From Nitrospira sp. (lineage in GTDB: Bacteria; Nitrospirota; Nitrospiria; Nitrospirales; Nitrospiraceae), in contig JARFXP010000002.1 in the NCBI GenBank assembly GCA_029194675.1, positions 682,001 to 746,000 on the forward strand: a stretch of DNA of 64,000 nt. Reading direction: 5' to 3'. This document shows positions 1 through 8,596 of this stretch, piece after piece (position 1 is the first letter of the stretch; every line of letters starts with the position of its first letter). A program made the position numbers and the translations under genes. The notes beneath the pieces are model-generated. The model searched no databases. It was given only the letters and a program-made list of their open reading frames with translations, and was not told the origin of the DNA.

Positions 1-2
1 CT

Positions 3-1868
3 CATGAAGATTGGGATCTCTGGATCCGCATGGCGACTCGATTCCCGTTTAAACACCTGCCGGTCAGGACGGCCGAGTTTACCTGGCGGAGTGATGGCAC
101 ATCCATGTCGAGCGGGACCAGGGCGACCTATCGTCGCACCACTGAAATCATTTATCGAAAATACGCGCCCTACGCAGAACAGATTGTCGGCGTCCGGGAA
201 GCCCAGCAGCGGCATCTCGAAAATCTCCAATCGTCGATGCCGGTGAAGCCATACGTCTGCTCCATCATCATCCCGGTATGGAACAAGGTGGAACTGACCA
301 GGCAATGTCTGACAGCGCTAGCCTCCAATGCGACCGATATCCCGTTCGAAGTGATCGTCGTCGACAATGGGTCCACGGATGGGACAGGGGAGTTTTTAGG
401 GGAGATCAAGGGAGATGTGCAAATCCTCAGAAACGATCAGAACCTCGGGTTTGCCAAGGCGTGCAATCAAGGGGCTCGGGCGGCTCGCGGTAAATACCTG
501 GTGTTCCTGAACAACGATACGATCCCTCAACCGCACTGGCTCAAGCCGTTGGTCAGCGAAGTGGATGAGCATCCTGAAGTTGGGGTAGTGGGCAGCAAAC
601 TGCTCTTCGCGGACGGATCCGTCCAGCATGCGGGGGTGGTCTTCATGCGGTCACATCGGAGTGCCTATCACATCCATCGGACCTTCGCGAGTAACGCTTC
701 TGCGGTGAATCAGCGGCGCGAGTTCCAGGCGGTTACTGCGGCTTGCATGCTCGTGCGTCGTGAGATCTTTGATGAGGTACAGGGATTCGACGAAGGTTTC
801 ATCAATGGTTTCGAAGATGTGGATCTCTGTCTGAAGGTTCGGGGAAAGGGGTACCAGGTGATCTACCAACCCCGCAGCGTGTTGTATCACTTGGAAAGCC
901 AAACTCCTGGTCGAAAAGAGCACGAGGTGCATAACAGCCGTCGGCTCCAAGAACGGTGGGGCGATCATTGGTGGCTGGGGGACGAGGATCTCCACTATCA
1001 CAGGGACGGGTTTAAATTGGTCGGCGGTTCTCAAGACGCAGAATTTGCAACACAATTGAAACCGATGGGAGATATACGCGATCGGGCGGCTTGGGCTCAT
1101 GTCGCGGCCGCGCAAGCGGCTGCGCTGAAGCAAGATTGGCCGGCTGTCAAACGTGAACTCCGATTGGTGGACCACTGGCCGGATGACCGATTCGTGCTGT
1201 CCTGGGGCGCCATGGTGGCCGAGCGGATGAAAGAGCCGGTCCTACGGGTCCGGTTCCTCTCGCGCTATTTGGCGTTGGTTGATGCGCCTAGCGAGCGACT
1301 CGCGCTGATCCGTACGTTGGTCGAACAGAAGAACTTGGTGGATGCACAGGAACACCTCCGGATCCTGCTTGAGTCTTCCCCGGATCATGCGGAAGGACTG
1401 TTGATGAAAGGCATTCTGTGCATGCAGCGAGAACAATATGAGCAAGCGGAGCGCTCGTTCGCTTCGGCAATGCGGGAGGGAGCGGATCGCAGGAAATGTC
1501 TGATGGGGGTGGGAATGGCGGCAATGGGAAGGGCTTACACGCAAGGAGCCTGGGAGCGGTTTCTTGAGGTGCTGGACGAAAACCCCGACGATGCCGAGGC
1601 GATCCACTGGCTGCTCCGTGCCGGCACGGCACAAAACCGTTGGCCGGAGTTGGGTGAGCAACTGCATCGATATGTGACGAGAAATCCCGGTGACGTAGCC
1701 GTGCGATTTGCCTTCGCCAGCGTGTTGCTGAGGGGTGAACGGGTCGAAGCGGCTCGGCGGGAATATGATGCGCTTCAGGCGCTTGCACCAGGTTACGATG
1801 GGTTGGACCAACTCGGCCAGGCGATTGCAGGAAAACAAGCCGAGATCCTGACGGAAGCCGCCCATTGA
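3..1868 (+). CDS. Glycosyltransferase family 2 with C-terminal TPR region, 5' partial
   Basis: The gene is cut by the window start. The frame is open back to base 3 and begins HEDWDLWIRMA, the end of a GT2 catalytic domain (the HEDWDLW acceptor-side motif), so the first ATG at 30 is internal. A second complete GT2 domain follows: CSIIIPVWNKVELTRQCL, then VVDNGSTDGT, then NNDTIPQP as the metal-binding DxD-like segment, and FINGFEDVDLCLKVR. The last ~250 residues are TPR-like helices (for example ILLESSPDHAEGLLMKGILC). Tandem GT2 plus TPR proteins are common in O-antigen and flagellin glycosylation loci. Three more glycosyltransferases and flagellin lie downstream, so a role in flagellin glycosylation is inferred. 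The sugar specificity cannot be read. Confidence 0.88.
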   Translation, partial: HEDWDLWIRMATRFPFKHLPVRTAEFTWRSDGTSMSSGTRATYRRTTEIIYRKYAPYAEQIVGVREAQQRHLENLQSSMPVKPYVCSIIIPVWNKVELTRQCLTALASNATDIPFEVIVVDNGSTDGTGEFLGEIKGDVQILRNDQNLGFAKACNQGARAARGKYLVFLNNDTIPQPHWLKPLVSEVDEHPEVGVVGSKLLFADGSVQHAGVVFMRSHRSAYHIHRTFASNASAVNQRREFQAVTAACMLVRREIFDEVQGFDEGFINGFEDVDLCLKVRGKGYQVIYQPRSVLYHLESQTPGRKEHEVHNSRRLQERWGDHWWLGDEDLHYHRDGFKLVGGSQDAEFATQLKPMGDIRDRAAWAHVAAAQAAALKQDWPAVKRELRLVDHWPDDRFVLSWGAMVAERMKEPVLRVRFLSRYLALVDAPSERLALIRTLVEQKNLVDAQEHLRILLESSPDHAEGLLMKGILCMQREQYEQAERSFASAMREGADRRKCLMGVGMAAMGRAYTQGAWERFLEVLDENPDDAEAIHWLLRAGTAQNRWPELGEQLHRYVTRNPGDVAVRFAFASVLLRGERVEAARREYDALQALAPGYDGLDQLGQAIAGKQAEILTEAAH

Positions 1869-1949
1869 TTCGCCATCTCGTTCAGGCTGAGGGGTGTGAA
1901 AGCCAGGACCTGAAAGAACCCCTCAATCGGTTCAGATCGCGCAAGTGAC

Positions 1950-3110
1950 ATGGGAAGGATGCCACGCGCGCTAGTCATACAATTAGCGAGACTGGGAGAT
2001 CTCCTGCAATCGCTGCCGGCGATCACCGGGCTCCGCATCCGTCATCCCGAGACGCAAGTAGATCTGCTCTGTCCGTCTCATCTTATCGAAGTGGGACGTC
2101 TGCTGCCGGGTATCGAGAAAGTCCTCGCGTGGGATGGAGCGGCCTGGCAGCGACGTACGATGGCCGCCCAGCAGAATTTGCGAGCGGAGCATCTTGTGGA
2201 GGTCGATACAACGTTGATGGGATTGGCGCCGGACCGGTACGACTATGGCTATGTTCTCAATCAACATCATCGGGCCCTTGTGGCGGCTTCTTTGCTTGCT
2301 CGGGAAGTGAAGGGACCATTTCTGTACGGACCGCTCAGCGAGGTGTTGACACCGTGGGCAACCTACATTCGCGATGTGGCGCAGCGGCGCTTGGGACAAC
2401 GCGTTCACCTGGCTGATGCCTTCTGCGGGCTCTGCGGAGTCTCTCCGCCAGGGTCCGTCGTCCTGCTCGATCCTCCGACCGTCCGATTGCCTGAGGATTT
2501 GGAACCCATCGGCAAACACGCTGCTCCGTGGATTGCGCTCATCGTAGGAGCCGGGGAGACCGAGCGGTTTGTACCCACGGAAGTGTGGCGTCGGTTGATG
2601 ACCTCATTTCTTTCATGCATGCCGCAAGGCCGTGTCGTACTTGTCGGGACAGAGTGCGAACGGGCCGCAGAGATTCAAGCGCCGCTGCCTCCGTCGGCTC
2701 TAGGTCGAATTTGGGACACGACGGGTCGCACCTCGCTGTCGCAGCTTGCTGCCATTCTTGCTCGCTGCCATCGAGTCGTCGGTTCGGACACAGGTCCCCT
2801 GCATCTCGCTGCGGCGCTCGGCAGGCCGGTGATCGGTTGGTATTTTGCGCGGGCACGGGTCCATGAGACGGGACCGTACGGTTTCCATCATGTCGTATGG
2901 CAGGCCGAAAAAATGAGGGGTGAGATCTGGCCGGTCGACGAAACCATCGCCGCGATGTGTCAGCAGGGGCACCATGCGCCGGTCGGCTGGAGTGTATGGA
3001 CGAGCCACTGCGATGCATGGGGCGCCTATTATACGCCGGCCGGCCAATCGGCCGTTCCACCGCGCGAACGTGAAGCGCTCTGGCAGGAACTGGAGCCTGC
3101 CCTCTCATGA
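1950..3110 (+). CDS. Glycosyltransferase family 9 (heptosyltransferase-like)
   Basis: 386 residues. The N-terminus RALVIQLARLGDLLQSLPA is the GT9/ADP-heptosyltransferase signature (LxRLGDxLxSLP). The C-terminal half has the nucleotide-sugar pocket SDTGPLHLAAALGRPVIGWY, very typical of GT9. GT9 enzymes move a sugar from a nucleotide donor to LPS core or, in flagellar islands, to flagellin. Two in-frame starts, 1950 and 1959, are possible, with no strong Shine-Dalgarno for either. The stop overlaps the next start (ATGA at 3107), indicating translational coupling. With another GT9 two genes on and flagellin downstream, flagellin glycosylation is more likely than LPS core synthesis, but this is inferred. 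Confidence 0.85.
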   Translation: MGRMPRALVIQLARLGDLLQSLPAITGLRIRHPETQVDLLCPSHLIEVGRLLPGIEKVLAWDGAAWQRRTMAAQQNLRAEHLVEVDTTLMGLAPDRYDYGYVLNQHHRALVAASLLAREVKGPFLYGPLSEVLTPWATYIRDVAQRRLGQRVHLADAFCGLCGVSPPGSVVLLDPPTVRLPEDLEPIGKHAAPWIALIVGAGETERFVPTEVWRRLMTSFLSCMPQGRVVLVGTECERAAEIQAPLPPSALGRIWDTTGRTSLSQLAAILARCHRVVGSDTGPLHLAAALGRPVIGWYFARARVHETGPYGFHHVVWQAEKMRGEIWPVDETIAAMCQQGHHAPVGWSVWTSHCDAWGAYYTPAGQSAVPPREREALWQELEPALS

Positions 3111-4924
3111 ACTATCTGATGCAGAATCTCGAAGGCCTTCGTAAGCGGTATCCAGCGCTTGCCCAGAATACGCAGGAGAACGCTGGTGGTCTGCTGACTG
3201 TCGTGCCTTCACGAGAAGGGAGTCCATCGGCTACGCATGAAGGACGGTGGATTCACAGCGGATACGATCCGCGTCAAGAAGCCCAAGCGTGGGCCAAAGC
3301 TCAATTGCTCGAATGGAAGGCCGGCGAGCTCGGGGTCGTGCTCGGTGTCGGCTTGCTCTATCACGTCGAAGCGTTGGTCGCTCTCAAGCCGCAAGGGGCG
3401 ATGCTGACGGTTGTCGTGCCCAATGTGGCAGAGCTCAAAGACGCCGTCTCGACGAGGCCTATGACGGCCTGGGTCCACAGGGTCGAATGGCTGTGGGGAA
3501 CGCCTGCGGCGATGGCAGAGGAGTTGGCCGCAAAGTCGGAGCCGCTCCGGTTCATGACGTATGGACCGGCTGCCCGTCTACACGCCGACGCTCATCGCGA
3601 TTTGGAAGCGGGGCTCCGACGGATGGTTTCGGCCAAGCAGACCGGCCGACTTCATGTTGCAGTCGTGGGGCCGATCTACGGCGGCTCGCTCCCGGTCGCT
3701 CACCACACGGTCGCAGCACTGGAATCGCTGGGCCATCGGGTCAGCTGGCTGGATCAAAGTCCCCATCGGATAAGCTACGAAACATTCGGGGGTTATCACG
3801 AGCCTCGCCATCGCCTCACAATGCAAGGCCGGTTTGCCGACGTGCTGAGTTTAGGCGTTGTCACGCACCTTGCCGAAGATCCGCCGGATCTTGTGTTGGC
3901 GCTTGCCCAGGCACCGATGAATCTCGCGGTGCTCGAGCATCTGCGCAAGAAGAAATTTCTCACCGCGATGTGGTTCGTTGAAAACTACCGGCATCTGACC
4001 TACTGGCAGCAATTGGCCGGCGGGTATGACTATTGGTTCGTCATCCAGCAAGCCTCGTGCTTTGAATCGCTGAAGCGGGCGGGAGCGCGCCACGTCAGCT
4101 ATCTGCCGATGGCGGCTGATCCAGCCGTTCATCGTCCACTGATACTCACGACAGCCGAACAGGACGAGTACGGTGCGGATGTGTCGTTTGTCGGAGCCGG
4201 TTACGCGAATCGGCGCACGTTGTTTCCCAGATGGTTATCGAATGATTGGTCTTTCAAGCTTTGGGGGAATGAATGGGAAGGCGCGGAGGGTCTCACCTCG
4301 CTGCTCCAACGCGGCGGTGCCCGCATCGATACTGAGACCTGCATCAAAGTCTTCAACGCCACGTCCGTCAACCTGAATCTTCATTCCTGTGCCGGTGACG
4401 GACTCGATCCGGAAGCGGACTTCGTCAATCCTCGGACGTTTGAATTGGCTGCTTGCGGTGCGTTTCAGCTGGTCGACGAGCGGTCACTCATGCCCGATCT
4501 TTTCGCCGCCAATGAGATGGTCCGGTTCACTGCGGTAGCTGAAGTCCCGTCGCTCATCCGTACTTGGCTCGAGAATGTGCCAGGACAACGCGCGATTGCT
4601 GAGGCCGCGCGTCGTCGCATGCTCGCGCAACACACGTACCAACATCGCATGAAGGAACTCTTGACTACGATCGGTGTGCATCAACCTGATCGAATAGGAG
4701 CCATTGTGCGTGGGGATCGCAACGCCGGCGCGTTGACGCAGCGTGAGAATGCACCACCTGAGCTTACGGCACTGCTTCGACTGTTTCCCCCTGGCCAACG
4801 CGTGGAGCTCAAGGATGTAGCAGCCCAGATCAAGGCGAAAGGTGCCGGTCGGGAACTGGCGCGAGAGGAGCTGCTGGTTCTGATGCTGGATAGTTATCGA
4901 GCAGAAACGAGAGATCTCGTATGA
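3107..4924 (+). CDS. CgeB/Maf-like glycosyltransferase
   Basis: 605 residues. The N-terminus (NLEGLRKRYPAL; LGVVLGVGLLYHVEAL) resembles the Maf flagellin-modification family. From about residue 180 the protein changes to a CgeB/DUF3880-type GT-B glycosyltransferase: VAVVGPIYGGSLPVAHHTV, then MWFVENYRHLTYW, then NLNLHSCAGDGLDPEAD and NPRTFELAACGAFQLVDE, the usual C-terminal donor-binding motif of the Glyco_trans_1_2 family. Both ends overlap neighbours by ATGA, so it sits in a tight operon between two GT9 genes. Flagellin O-glycosylation is the most likely role given the context. The Maf assignment of the N-terminal part is weaker than the CgeB assignment. Confidence 0.8.
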   Translation: MNYLMQNLEGLRKRYPALAQNTQENAGGLLTVVPSREGSPSATHEGRWIHSGYDPRQEAQAWAKAQLLEWKAGELGVVLGVGLLYHVEALVALKPQGAMLTVVVPNVAELKDAVSTRPMTAWVHRVEWLWGTPAAMAEELAAKSEPLRFMTYGPAARLHADAHRDLEAGLRRMVSAKQTGRLHVAVVGPIYGGSLPVAHHTVAALESLGHRVSWLDQSPHRISYETFGGYHEPRHRLTMQGRFADVLSLGVVTHLAEDPPDLVLALAQAPMNLAVLEHLRKKKFLTAMWFVENYRHLTYWQQLAGGYDYWFVIQQASCFESLKRAGARHVSYLPMAADPAVHRPLILTTAEQDEYGADVSFVGAGYANRRTLFPRWLSNDWSFKLWGNEWEGAEGLTSLLQRGGARIDTETCIKVFNATSVNLNLHSCAGDGLDPEADFVNPRTFELAACGAFQLVDERSLMPDLFAANEMVRFTAVAEVPSLIRTWLENVPGQRAIAEAARRRMLAQHTYQHRMKELLTTIGVHQPDRIGAIVRGDRNAGALTQRENAPPELTALLRLFPPGQRVELKDVAAQIKAKGAGRELAREELLVLMLDSYRAETRDLV

Positions 4925-6588
4925 CGCGGCAAGTCCTGATCATCAACATCACCCGGATGGGCGATCTCGTCCAGATGGGCACTCTGTTGTCACGTCTCCG
5001 TGACGAATGGCCCGGCGTGGCGGTAGATCTTGTGGTCGATCGACAATTCGCACCGGTGGTGTCCATGCTGAGTGGCTTGCGTGACATCATCGCCTATGAC
5101 TTTCATGCTTTGATTGATGAGAGCCGGGTCTGCGCCAAAGATACCGTTGCACTCTATCGAGATGTGGCATCATGGGCCGACGATTTGCACAAGCGCCGCT
5201 ACGATCGCATCATCAACCTCACGTTCAACCGATCCAGCGCGCTCCTGGCTGAATATGTCGGCGCGCACGATATCCGCGGTGCGCGGAGCGCTTGGGACGG
5301 CGGTACGGTCATCGACAATCCCTGGATGGTGTACTTTACAGATATTCATCAGATCCGCCGGATCAATCGATTCAACCTCGTCGACGTCTATGCAATGGCT
5401 GGGAGCAGGCCGGGCTCGTTTGCACCATTGTCTGTGACGACGCCGGCTGAAAATACAGAGTGGGCGAGGCGTTTTCTGTCGAGTCCGGGTGGGCAGGATG
5501 CCAAATGGATCGCGGTGCAAGCAGGGGCGAGCGATGTAATGAAGGCCTGGCGGCCACAGCATTTCGGCGTGGCGCTGGCCCGCTTCAGCAAGCATTGGGA
5601 TGGCGGCATCCTGTTCATTGGATCGCCATCGGAACAGGACACGATCGCTCATGTCATCCGGACGTATCGAGAGGCGGGTGGGTGCAGCATAATCAAGAAT
5701 GCTGCCGGGCAAACGACGTTGCCGCAGCTTGTCGCTCTCCTGGCGGACTGTAGGTTATTGCTCACAAACGACACAGGACCGATGCATTTGGCCGTTGGGG
5801 TGCAGACTCCGGTCATTGATCTGTCCGTCGGCCATGTGGATTTCCAGGAGACCGGTCCACACGGGCCAGGACATTGGGTTCTGCAGCCGGATCTGGCGTG
5901 CGCACCATGCGGTTTTGACCAGGTTTGTTCGCACCACGCTTGTAAGGATCGGCTGCCGATCGAAGTGGTCGACGGTGTCATGCAGCATGTGGTCGGGCAG
6001 GGACCGTTGCCCACGACTGGACCGGGCTATCGGTTGTACCGATCAGGCGTCGATGCGGATCAATTGGGTACTTTTGAACTCGTCTCCGGCCGTGAAGATG
6101 CAATAGAGTCCTGGTATGCGGCCTTCTGGCGCCGTCGCTGGTATGAGTCGTTCACCGGTCGGCCGAGCCGGCTGCCGGCACTCAACAGTCTTGCTCCGGA
6201 CATCGACGAGGGATTGGCCTGTATGCGGACGATGATGCCGTTGCTTGACAGCCTCTGTCGACGGGCCGACCACATCGTCCGTCTCACCGGGCAAACGTCG
6301 CTTCCTGTCCAAGCCATTCAAGCGCTACAACGGGCACAAGCGGAGGAACGTCGGAAGGTGGCTCAGGCCGGTAGGGCGACGTGGGCCACAAAACCGCTGA
6401 TCACGGCAGCGCTCCGTCTATTGCATCAGGACAATGTGCAAGGGCTGGGGCGAATGGCGAGGCATCACGCGGCGGTGTATCATCGCTGGCGCCGCGAGAC
6501 GAAGGTCGTGGCCTCCTACGTCCTATCCGCGCGGGAAGCGGCCTCTCCGAGTTCAAGCACACCTGTGTCATACGCCGGAATCAAATGA
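4921..6588 (+). CDS. Glycosyltransferase family 9 with extra C-terminal domain
   Basis: 555 residues, about 200 longer than a plain GT9. The N-terminus VLIINITRMGDLVQMGTLLS is the GT9 start motif. NDTGPMHLAVGVQTPVIDL is the donor pocket. A four-cysteine cluster, CAPCGFDQVCSHHAC, follows and may bind a metal; such clusters occur in GT9 enzymes of flagellar loci. The last ~190 residues are helical and unassigned. The start overlaps the previous stop (ATGA at 4921), completing a three-gene coupled set. A role in glycan transfer to flagellin is inferred from position. Confidence 0.83.
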   Translation: MTRQVLIINITRMGDLVQMGTLLSRLRDEWPGVAVDLVVDRQFAPVVSMLSGLRDIIAYDFHALIDESRVCAKDTVALYRDVASWADDLHKRRYDRIINLTFNRSSALLAEYVGAHDIRGARSAWDGGTVIDNPWMVYFTDIHQIRRINRFNLVDVYAMAGSRPGSFAPLSVTTPAENTEWARRFLSSPGGQDAKWIAVQAGASDVMKAWRPQHFGVALARFSKHWDGGILFIGSPSEQDTIAHVIRTYREAGGCSIIKNAAGQTTLPQLVALLADCRLLLTNDTGPMHLAVGVQTPVIDLSVGHVDFQETGPHGPGHWVLQPDLACAPCGFDQVCSHHACKDRLPIEVVDGVMQHVVGQGPLPTTGPGYRLYRSGVDADQLGTFELVSGREDAIESWYAAFWRRRWYESFTGRPSRLPALNSLAPDIDEGLACMRTMMPLLDSLCRRADHIVRLTGQTSLPVQAIQALQRAQAEERRKVAQAGRATWATKPLITAALRLLHQDNVQGLGRMARHHAAVYHRWRRETKVVASYVLSAREAASPSSSTPVSYAGIK

Positions 6589-6602
6589 GAGGAGACTGAT
6601 CC

Positions 6603-7136
6603 ATGCAGATCACGCTCGATCAAGACCATTGGGAAGTCGACGCGCCGCTGACGATGGAACATGTGCTGACGGAGCTCAGCGAACGCGCCCATGCTCGGGC
6701 TCGTATCGTCACCAAGCTGCAGCTCGACCATCGTACGATTACGGACCGTGACTTGGACCCTGTATTTCTCGCCGAATCGGTCGTGCGCTTTCGGCAGCTG
6801 ACGGCGGTGTCACAGCCGATGCCGGATCTCATACGGGCCGCCGAAGGGTCCATCAGGAAATACGCAGAAACTCTCCGCACCGAGGGGACGGCCTTGCTCT
6901 CGCCGTTGAGATTCGGACCATTGCCGCTGTCCCCGCTCGACGCCTGGCTGGGACAGCTGGCAGACTATCTCGAGTTCGTAGATGGGGCTTCGGTCACTAT
7001 GCAGGTAGAGACCGGAGTCTCCGCCGTGGCGCCTTGGGTTCAACAGCTGTTGGAGGCGCGGGCGGCTCGAGACGTGGTTCGTTTGGCGGATCTCTTGGAG
7101 TATGAAATCTTACCTCGGTTGGATATCCGATGGTGA
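6603..7136 (+). CDS. Hypothetical protein upstream of flagellin
   Basis: 177 residues, not recognised. It starts 14 bases after the GT9 stop with GGAGA a few bases upstream, so it probably belongs to the glycosylation operon. The N-terminal ~60 residues (MQITLDQDHWEV; TMEHVLTELSERA; RIVTKLQLDHRTIT) look like a small beta-grasp module of the kind seen in unnamed genes next to flagellin in other phyla. The rest is helical (LIRAAEGSIRKYAETLR; LDAWLGQLADYLEFVDG). No signal peptide or membrane segment is visible. A cytoplasmic helper role in flagellin handling or glycosylation is a guess from position. Confidence 0.6.
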   Translation: MQITLDQDHWEVDAPLTMEHVLTELSERAHARARIVTKLQLDHRTITDRDLDPVFLAESVVRFRQLTAVSQPMPDLIRAAEGSIRKYAETLRTEGTALLSPLRFGPLPLSPLDAWLGQLADYLEFVDGASVTMQVETGVSAVAPWVQQLLEARAARDVVRLADLLEYEILPRLDIRW

Positions 7137-7195
7137 CAGCAGATTGCTGTCCATTGTCATCGGCTCAGTCACTTCGTGCTTGATTGATGAGCCAC

Positions 7196-7222
7196 TCAAG
7201 TCCCTCTTGATTCAGCCGATAA
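7196..7222 (+). promoter_or_regulatory. Sigma-28 (FliA) promoter of flagellin
   Basis: TCAAGTCC, then 11 bases, then GCCGATAA. The -10 is a perfect match to the sigma-28 consensus (TAAAGTTT-N11-GCCGATAA), spacing is exact, and the -35 matches in the core TCAAGT. Transcription would start near 7230, leaving about 90 bases of leader before the flagellin ATG. A strong AAGGAGG at 7308-7314 serves that ATG. Confidence 0.85.
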
Positions 7223-7322
7223 GATACCAGACCCGCTCACAGAGATGAGCAGGCGCGCGCTTCTGCACGGATGCCGGAGGCGAAGGGGCTGATCAAGTTT
7301 TTGACTCAAGGAGGAAAGGGCT

Positions 7323-8150
7323 ATGTCAATTATCGTCAACAACAATCCCGCATCCATTTCGGCCCAGCGCAATCTGGGTGTGAGTTCGGGGAGCTTGGCC
7401 CGATCGGTTGAGCGCCTGTCGTCCGGGCTCCGCATCACCCGCGCCGCCGACGACGCGGCCGGTCTCGGGCTATCCGAAACGTTGCGGGCGCACATTCGTA
7501 GCATCAATCAGGCCGTTAGGAACTCTTCGGACGGGATTAGCCTCACGCAGATCGCCGACGGAGCTGCTGCCACCATCGGCAATCTCATGGCTCGTCTGCG
7601 CGAGTTGGCCTCGCAATCATCCAGCGGCACGGTGGGCGCCACCGAACGATCGTACATCGATCAGGAGTTCGTGGCGCTGCGTTCGGAAATCGACCGCATT
7701 GCCCAGGTGACGGAGTTCAATGGACAAGCCTTGACCAGCGGCAGCACGATCAGTTTCACGATGCAGGTGGGTTTCAAGAGCGGCACCGGCAACACGTTAA
7801 CGATGGACTTGAACCAACTGACGATCTCCGCGTTGGGTATCAGCAGCGTGAACGTGTCCACAGCGGCCAATGCACAGAGCGCGCTGAGCAACATCGACAG
7901 CGCCATCAGCGCCGTGGCGACCGCCCGTGCCGAGTATGGGTCGCTCCAGAATCGGTTCGAAGCCACGATCGCGAATCTGGAGGTTTCGAGTGAAAATCTC
8001 ACGGCAGCCGAATCGCGGATCCGCGATGCAGATATCGCCTATGAAACCTCACAATTCACCAAGAACCAGGTTCTGGTGCAGACAGGTATCGCCGTGCTCG
8101 CGCAGGCGAATACGCTGCCGCAGCAGGCGCTGGCGTTACTCCGAGGGTAA
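7323..8150 (+). CDS. fliC: Flagellin
   Basis: 275 residues, a short flagellin consisting almost only of the D0/D1 helical regions. The N-terminus SIIVNNNPASISAQRNL and SVERLSSGLRITRAADDAAG, and the C-terminus ESRIRDADIAYETSQFTKNQ and ANTLPQQALALLRG, are classic. The middle is a small Ser/Thr/Gly-rich stretch (about residues 100-165) that would be the surface-exposed part and the likely glycosylation target. It is preceded by a sigma-28 promoter and AAGGAGG eight bases before ATG. It polymerises into the filament after export by the flagellar type III system. flaG, fliD and fliS follow. Confidence 0.97.
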   Translation: MSIIVNNNPASISAQRNLGVSSGSLARSVERLSSGLRITRAADDAAGLGLSETLRAHIRSINQAVRNSSDGISLTQIADGAAATIGNLMARLRELASQSSSGTVGATERSYIDQEFVALRSEIDRIAQVTEFNGQALTSGSTISFTMQVGFKSGTGNTLTMDLNQLTISALGISSVNVSTAANAQSALSNIDSAISAVATARAEYGSLQNRFEATIANLEVSSENLTAAESRIRDADIAYETSQFTKNQVLVQTGIAVLAQANTLPQQALALLRG

Positions 8151-8161
8151 TTGATTATTGG

Positions 8162-8194
8162 GGCCGCGCCCGCGTTTCCTGAGCGGGCGCGACC
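8162..8194 (+). terminator. Stem-loop after flagellin, possible attenuator
   Basis: Arms 8162-8173 and 8183-8194 pair over 12 positions with one C-A mismatch, around a 9-base loop. The stem is very GC-rich but no T-run follows. It could lower read-through into flaG or protect the flagellin mRNA 3' end rather than act as a full terminator. Confidence 0.5.
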
Positions 8195-8219
8195 TCGATA
8201 GATCAGTAGGGAGGCTGCC

Positions 8220-8576
8220 ATGATACACAGCGTTGCGCCAAAGGCAGATCCTCGGGTGGACCGCGTTCATGAAGCGGAACTATCGGGTTCGGCCGGCCAG
8301 AAGTTGCGGGCGAAGAAAGGCGATTTGGACGGTCAGTCGACTTTCCAGGATGACCGTGCCAGGATCGATCGGGCGGCAACGAAGGTCAACGAGGTCCTGA
8401 GTCTGGCGGACCTGGGGCTCAAGATTGAAGTGGACGATGAAACGAAACGGGTAGTTGTGAAGGTGATTGAGCAGAAATCCGGTGAGGTGATTCGTCAGAT
8501 TCCAGCTAAAGAGTTGCTGGAGTTGGAAAAGTACCTGTCCAGCCAGAAGGGGATCCTGCTGAGAGAACAGGCGTAG
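8220..8576 (+). CDS. flaG: FlaG family protein
   Basis: 118 residues. The C-terminal half carries the FlaG signature: LGLKIEVDDETKRVVVKVIE and SGEVIRQIPAKELLEL. The N-terminal ~55 residues are charged and probably disordered. FlaG proteins sit between flagellin and fliD in many genomes and influence filament length. GGGAGG lies just before the ATG. Placement between fliC and fliD supports the call. Confidence 0.9.
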   Translation: MIHSVAPKADPRVDRVHEAELSGSAGQKLRAKKGDLDGQSTFQDDRARIDRAATKVNEVLSLADLGLKIEVDDETKRVVVKVIEQKSGEVIRQIPAKELLELEKYLSSQKGILLREQA

Positions 8577-8596
8577 GATAATCGCGAGGAGCCTGC

